Shown piece by piece: positions 7,701 to 11,105 of a stretch of 11,105 nucleotides of DNA. Made by a program: the position numbers and the translations under genes. Source of the stretch: Clostridia bacterium (GTDB lineage: Bacteria > Bacillota > Clostridia > UBA1381); assembly GCA_900770405.1 (NCBI GenBank), contig CAAGKL010000199.1:1-11105 (forward strand), in the 5' to 3' direction. Position 1 is the first letter of the stretch; each line of letters opens with the position of its first letter. The notes below the pieces were generated by a model. It had not been told where the DNA came from and did no database searches. It was given only the letters and a program-made list of their open reading frames with translations.

Positions 7701-8894
7701 CTCAGTGCGGGAACGGAGGCGGAATATATACTTGATTTGAACGGCAAGGTGACCGCGGTGAGAAATTCGTATGACACCGCATTCCGCTATGCATATATGG
7801 TGCGTGTGCTGCGCGACAGCGCGGAGCAAACCGGCATTATTAAGCTTTTTGACCAAAGCGGCGAGATGCGCAGGGTGGAAATTTCCGAGCGTGTGGATAT
7901 AAACGGAACGACATATAAGGACGCGCTCGACGAAGGCTCGGATTTGTGGACGGTGCTGTGCCCGGGCGGAAAGACGGAGCGGCGGCTGATGCGCTACCGC
8001 ACTGATGCGGACGGAAAGATCAGGGCGATTAATTTTGCCGTTGATGCCTCGGACACCGGGGCGGCGTTCGGCGGTGCCCTGTCGAGGGACAGCAATTTAA
8101 TCAGGTACTATGACGGCAGAACGCAGAATAAGCTCAAATTTATATGGAAGCCGAAAACTTTCGGAAATCTGTTTAATATAAGCAGTACAAAGTATCTGTT
8201 TGTCGTGCCCGAGACGGAAAAATATGCCGAGGACGACAGCTATTATGCGGTGGGTTATTCCGCGTTCAATACCGGCGCGCAGTACAGCGTGTCGGCGTAT
8301 AATGTCAATCTTGCAGGCTGCGCGGAGGCGGTGATATATCACGTCGACCTGAATGAGGCTGCAACAAGACAGAGTATGTCGGGCGTTGTTGAGTCGGTTC
8401 GCGACGGTCTCGATAAAAACGGTGACACCTGCAAAATTGTGACGGTATATAACGGTGAGTATACCGAGCTTGAAGTTCCTCCCGGCATTTCGCTCGACGG
8501 CGCCGGCAGCGGTGACTACATTAGGTATAACATTCACACGAACGGTTTGGTGACAAAGATTACCAGAGATTTCGACTATAAAAACTGGAATGTAATTTAC
8601 GGCAGCACGGCGGACGCGTATGATTGCGCGGCGGGGCAGATTTATTCGTTCCAGGACAATTACGTGATGCTCTCCGACAAAAGGAAAGCGGACGGAAGCT
8701 TTGATATGAGCGTCGCAAACCTGAAAAACTACCGTCTTGACAGCTATGCGGTATATGACACCGCGATAGGAAAGGTTCTTACGGGCAATGTTGAGGATCT
8801 GGCGGTGTATATCAACGATGCCGCAAACGCGTCGAAGATATTTATACGCTTTGACAATTCGATGTCTACGGGATATGCGGTAATTTATAAGTAA
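4776..8894 (+). CDS. large S-layer-homology (SLH) cell-surface protein
   Basis: This is a 1372-residue exported protein. Residues 1-29 are a signal peptide (MKKGLKRM, hydrophobic stretch, cleavage near TLA-DE); an alternative lipobox LAAC ends at Cys16. Residues 30-125 look like an Ig-type beta domain, 126-339 are mostly helical, and 340-370 are a Gly/Ser/Thr linker. Three SLH repeats follow at about 371-423, 429-483 and 489-540, with signature tetrads SRAE (408), SRQD (467) and TRAE (527) and typical GIISGFADNTFRPD and GIVSGYEDGSFRPAD cores. SLH trimers bind pyruvylated secondary cell-wall polysaccharide, so this protein is probably anchored non-covalently to the wall. Three weaker SLH-like repeats continue to about 705 (TYGE 578, TPAT 640, TYAN 687). 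Residues 720-1372 are beta-rich, with several look-alike modules (near 730, 942, 1007 and 1201) of the form 'GiV..........I.I.G..Y....', as in other big Clostridial SLH proteins. No enzyme motif was recognised. Being in one operon with two unanchored secreted proteins, it is the natural candidate to hold them at the surface (inference). Confidence 0.9.
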   Translation: MKKGLKRMIAAALAACSLLGICPNVTLADETISASVQYDAAQCSITVNGRGGNGGEGMTVAVVPSGATELSDAALPADLRIFVTEADGSFSKKIPLPLRLAGGKYRVYVYIGAAVSDAMEFIHINTAEAEEIIKAVDAAGDVAGVAGAISGNEMKVGIDETVFSANRDFISGIIFVQKPAGGYLSEDNPAAAMLAAYNTAVICIGLRNGGDSARLLSENSELLGIDAEEYNKLSDSVKKELDILFGSADFLKESFAAVYNELLFCARMRAAGRANALKEVITSYGAEYGFDLAGGSAYAKLKNKDGVFAKMLSSGISDVKTAAEALTLFDSAVKAAEDKTSGASGSDSGSASGGSVIVSTKPEKEQTGTTGLSDIENSWCRQIVSELYNRGIISGFADNTFRPDNKVSRAEFLQMVCTALGITSGGDAGFSDVAREDWYYTCVSAAAAKGIVSGYEDGSFRPADSISRQDAAVMIYRCVSERLSAQMKDFSDFGSISEYAQDAVAALAGAGVIKGSDGMFRPHGEMTRAEAAAMLYGVLNMSAAPQDTPTVEISADKLALMTALGMQTQEKTADEKLTYGEFIKLAMTLIDSEGVARADKIKTPFESVLLGHPCAAAINAALAAGLIAENENVQADEYITPATAARFAVSAIGYTEYVSIKGVSYIEAANKTGLFSGMKNPEIYGMTYANSLTLLYNMLFAKVLEVASFDDGGSFKVSDRSYLEQHYGILTDTGIVEADGFTSLYDADGKVGEDEIQIDGRVFENRLGDSMIGHRVKYYYTDTDEPAVVFAEDKSKTLTFVPDDECSYKDLVYRTPEKKRAELVRGFALIYNGKAYDGYTDSDMLPDSGRVTLIDNDSNGKYDAVNIESYDFIYIQTVSATYNTIRDRNGAKTLDMSQDTYFDIYDAETGAELDISGLSGEDVIAYAASADRKRVKLYRLSGVTGVYKSYDDEKITIDNTEYYYNRYFSENYLGGLSAGTEAEYILDLNGKVTAVRNSYDTAFRYAYMVRVLRDSAEQTGIIKLFDQSGEMRRVEISERVDINGTTYKDALDEGSDLWTVLCPGGKTERRLMRYRTDADGKIRAINFAVDASDTGAAFGGALSRDSNLIRYYDGRTQNKLKFIWKPKTFGNLFNISSTKYLFVVPETEKYAEDDSYYAVGYSAFNTGAQYSVSAYNVNLAGCAEAVIYHVDLNEAATRQSMSGVVESVRDGLDKNGDTCKIVTVYNGEYTELEVPPGISLDGAGSGDYIRYNIHTNGLVTKITRDFDYKNWNVIYGSTADAYDCAAGQIYSFQDNYVMLSDKRKADGSFDMSVANLKNYRLDSYAVYDTAIGKVLTGNVEDLAVYINDAANASKIFIRFDNSMSTGYAVIYK

Positions 8895-8908
8895 TTGGAA
8901 GTGAAAAG

Positions 8909-10612
8909 GTGATACTGAATTTAATACACAGATACCAGCCGGGCTATGATGAGTGCTTTGATTTCCAGCAAAGGCTCGCCCATTCGCTCGGCTTAAAGGT
9001 GACGGTTTTTATTTCGTCCTCGCTTTTATGCGAGGAGCGGCGCGGGCTTGCGGAGCGTTTTATTGCCGACAGCGAGCGCTTCGGCGATGAGCTTGCGCTG
9101 TGGCCCGAGCCGTATGACGCAAAGCGGGGGCAGTTTATATGGCTGCTGTCCGAGGAGGATAAGCATAAGTCGCTGGAGACGGCAATCGGGAATTTTGAAA
9201 AATACATAGGCTATGCCCCGAGGGTAATCGGGAGCTATGTGACCGACAGCAGTATGATGAGAATGATAAAGAGCCTGTGCCCGACTGTGACAACGGTTAT
9301 TGCCGGCTGCTTTGAAGAGGGAGTGCGGGTTTTTCACGGCTGCAACAATTCGTGGTATCTGTTTTCCGAGGGTATGAGCTGGAATCCGTGGTATCCGTCA
9401 AAAACACACGCCCTGCGCCCGGCAAAAAATGAAAATGACTGGGCGGGGATTGTCGCGCTGCCGCACCTCTCGCGGGATCTGGCGCTTGCGTATGAGAGCA
9501 GAAACGACTTTTTTGCAAGCCACCCGCCGAACATACAGCGCGGGCTTGTAAATGACGGCGCGAGCCACAATTACGACTTTAACCTTGTCGACCAGTACCG
9601 TATGCAGGAGGATTTCAATAACGGATTTTCCTACTACCAGATTCACGTAAGCCCGTCGTGGCTGAGCGGATGCGCCTGCGTTATGGATTCGGACGAAATT
9701 ACACAGAAAATGTACCGCGAGCAGCTCGAGTATATGCGCGGGCTGAAGCAGAGCGGCAGTCTGCACGATATGACGGTGAGCGAGTTCGGGGAGTACTATC
9801 GGCGGACGGTGCCGATAGGCACGGCGGACGCTGCGGTGGCGAAGGAGATGCTGTTCGGGTCAAAAAAGCATTATTTCTGGCTCGCGTCACCGTCTTTCCG
9901 TGTGCTGGTGGACTGTGACCAGGGCGGGTCAATCGGTGACCTGCGCCCGTACAATGCTGAATTTGAGGCGTTTACCGGGGTCGATTCGCCGATGCGGGAA
10001 ATTCACACATATCCGTATATTATTCAGTCGCAGCTTCGCACCGGCGTAAAGACGCACTGCCGCGACGGGTCAAGGACTACGCTTTTTGTCACTGTGCGCG
10101 GGGTGAAGAAGGATTTGTGCTACTGCCAGAGCCGTGTGGACAAGGTTGAGAGAAACGGCGGCGATGTTATATTGACACTCTCGCCGGTCAGCCTGGATTT
10201 TGACGGCGATACGGTAAAAATACGGACGGTTTATACTTTCTGCGGTGAGGGAAAATTGCGCATAAAGCGCGAAATTCTCGAAAAACCTAAAAATGAAAGA
10301 GTTGAGCTTTGCGAATATTTTAACGGCTGCTTCGGCTTTACCGAGTACCCGGAGGATATGAACGGAATACGGCTGTATGCGGACGAAGAGGAGCTTTTGT
10401 ACGGCTACATAGGACGCAGGATAGTAAAAGAGGACGCATCGAGGGTAGGTGCGGTAATTCCGCAGATTAATGCGCGTGTCGAATTGCGCGGCAGCGGCAG
10501 GGGCTATGCGTGTGAGGGGCATTTGTTTGCGCCGTTTTATACGCTTGCTCTGGCTTACGAAATTGAAGATGAAGGGAGCGGCGAAGTGTGTCTGACTATA
10601 ACGAGAGAGTGA
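8909..10612 (+). CDS. deacetylase/hydrolase-like barrel protein with beta-rich C-terminus
   Basis: This is a 567-residue protein starting at GTG 8909. GGAAG at 8897-8901 lies 7 bases upstream, and the GTG at 8901 would hit a stop after three codons. There is no signal peptide or membrane segment, so it is probably cytoplasmic, unlike the three genes before it. Residues 1-300 read like a (beta/alpha)7-type barrel of the glycoside hydrolase/polysaccharide deacetylase superfamily: LNLIHRYQPGYDECF at the first strand, LGLKVTVFISSSLL as in the NodB-type second strand, GYAPRVIGSYVTDSSMMRMI, then SWNPWYPSKTHALRP and YYQIHVSPSWLSG near 245. The NodB metal motifs (TFDDG and HxxxH) are absent, so it is not a canonical deacetylase. 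Residues 310-567 form a beta-rich domain like the C-terminal sandwich of several hydrolase families. Conserved His, Asp and Trp clusters hint at an enzyme acting on sugar derivatives. It could equally be an uncharacterised glycoside hydrolase or lyase. The gene follows the SLH gene by 14 bases and precedes a GH3 gene. Confidence 0.6.
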   Translation: MILNLIHRYQPGYDECFDFQQRLAHSLGLKVTVFISSSLLCEERRGLAERFIADSERFGDELALWPEPYDAKRGQFIWLLSEEDKHKSLETAIGNFEKYIGYAPRVIGSYVTDSSMMRMIKSLCPTVTTVIAGCFEEGVRVFHGCNNSWYLFSEGMSWNPWYPSKTHALRPAKNENDWAGIVALPHLSRDLALAYESRNDFFASHPPNIQRGLVNDGASHNYDFNLVDQYRMQEDFNNGFSYYQIHVSPSWLSGCACVMDSDEITQKMYREQLEYMRGLKQSGSLHDMTVSEFGEYYRRTVPIGTADAAVAKEMLFGSKKHYFWLASPSFRVLVDCDQGGSIGDLRPYNAEFEAFTGVDSPMREIHTYPYIIQSQLRTGVKTHCRDGSRTTLFVTVRGVKKDLCYCQSRVDKVERNGGDVILTLSPVSLDFDGDTVKIRTVYTFCGEGKLRIKREILEKPKNERVELCEYFNGCFGFTEYPEDMNGIRLYADEEELLYGYIGRRIVKEDASRVGAVIPQINARVELRGSGRGYACEGHLFAPFYTLALAYEIEDEGSGEVCLTITRE

Positions 10613-10806
10613 ATTTCAGGTGCCCGGTGTGCCTGTCGGCGCTTACCGATATACCGCTCGAAAAAAATCCCGACGGCAGCTTCAGATGTCTCAAATGCAG
10701 CTATACCGGCAGTTTTGAAGATATTATTGCGCGATATGCGCAGTTCAGGTCAAAATATACGCTCAGAAAAGAAAGACTGACGCTTGAGATGCAAAGGGAG
10801 TTGTAA
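10588..10806 (+). CDS. small four-cysteine zinc-ribbon protein
   Basis: This is a 72-residue protein overlapping the end of the previous gene by 25 bases in another frame. The chosen start is GTG 10588, because GAAGGGAG (10571-10578) sits 9 bases before it. A second GTG at 10609 would make a 4-base GTGA overlap but has only a weak GAGAGA ahead of it. Cys12-Pro-Val-Cys15 and Cys34-Leu-Lys-Cys37 form two knuckles 18 residues apart, the classic layout of a zinc ribbon, with GSFRCLKCSYTG between the strands. Residues 43-72 are a charged helix (IIARYAQFRSKYTLRKERLTLEMQREL). Zinc ribbons of this kind bind nucleic acid or serve as small structural or partner domains; the actual role here is unknown. 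Its last codons carry the ribosome binding site of the next gene, so the two are probably co-translated. Confidence 0.75.
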   Translation: MSDYNERVNFRCPVCLSALTDIPLEKNPDGSFRCLKCSYTGSFEDIIARYAQFRSKYTLRKERLTLEMQREL

Positions 10807-10807
10807 G

Positions 10808-11105
10808 ATGGAACGGGAAATAAGAGAGAGGATAGATAAGCTCCTTGAAAAGATGACCCTGCGCGAAAAGATAGGACAGCTGAATCAGGAGGCGCTGCAG
10901 GGAAATAACATAGCGGCGCTGAAAGAAAAAATCTGCCGCGGCGAGGTCGGGTCGATACTTCTTGCCGACAGTGCCACGGCGGGAAATGACGGCGGGGCAG
11001 GACTTGAGGTACCCGCTGTAAATGAGCTGATTCGCTGCGCACGCGAGGAAAGCCGGCTGAAGATCCCGGTAATTTTCGGCAGAGATGTCATACACGGACA
11101 TAAGA
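10808..11105 (+). CDS. glycoside hydrolase family 3 (beta-glucosidase-like), N-terminal part
   Basis: ATG 10808 follows the previous stop by one base, with AAGGGAG (10794-10800) 7 bases upstream. The frame is open to the window edge, giving 99 residues out of the roughly 700-800 usual for the family. LLEKMTLREKIGQLNQ (about residues 12-27) is the hallmark N-terminus of GH3 beta-glucosidases and xylosidases. It is followed by GEVGSILL, by VNELIRCAREESRLKIPVIF, and by GRDVIHGHK, the conserved strand and loop of the first (beta/alpha) barrel that lines the -1 sugar site. The catalytic Asp and the acid/base residue lie beyond the edge. There is no signal peptide, so it likely hydrolyses imported oligosaccharides in the cytoplasm. 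The exact sugar (gluco-, xylo- or other) cannot be told from this part. Confidence 0.92.
   Translation, partial: MEREIRERIDKLLEKMTLREKIGQLNQEALQGNNIAALKEKICRGEVGSILLADSATAGNDGGAGLEVPAVNELIRCAREESRLKIPVIFGRDVIHGHK

Overview
The window is an 11.1 kb piece of a bacterial contig with every gene on the + strand. It looks like a Clostridia-class Firmicute: AGGAGG-type ribosome binding sites, short Gram-positive signal peptides, a large S-layer-homology (SLH) protein, and secreted concanavalin/LamG-like repeat proteins next to a glycoside hydrolase gene. The placement is inferred from gene content and style; no rRNA or tRNA is present to confirm it. The first 20 bases match the 3' end of the Illumina TruSeq adapter, so the left edge is a library artefact and genomic sequence begins at about base 21.

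Layout. Bases 23-466 hold the 3' end of an unidentified gene, followed by a possible intrinsic terminator (481-522). After a 97-base gap come three genes for exported proteins, in tight order: a 932-residue protein with three tandem jelly-roll-like units and a small C-terminal module (564-3362), a 453-residue protein with two related units and an acidic tail (3384-4745), and a 1372-residue protein with three good SLH repeats, three decayed SLH-like repeats and a long beta-rich C-terminal half (4776-8894). Next are three genes without signal peptides: a 567-residue protein with a probable deacetylase/hydrolase-type barrel and a beta-rich C-terminal half (8909-10612), a 72-residue zinc-ribbon protein (10588-10806), and the start of a family GH3 beta-glucosidase-like enzyme cut by the window edge (10808 onward).

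How they may work together. Gaps of 21, 30, 14, -25 and 1 bases suggest one operon from 564 onward. The simplest reading is a carbohydrate-related locus: an SLH protein held on the cell wall, two secreted proteins built from likely carbohydrate- or protein-binding beta-sandwiches, and cytoplasmic enzymes for sugar processing. No transporter or regulator is in view, so substrate and uptake route are unknown. No CRISPR array, mobile element, tRNA or rRNA was seen, and no non-coding stretch exceeds 100 bases.
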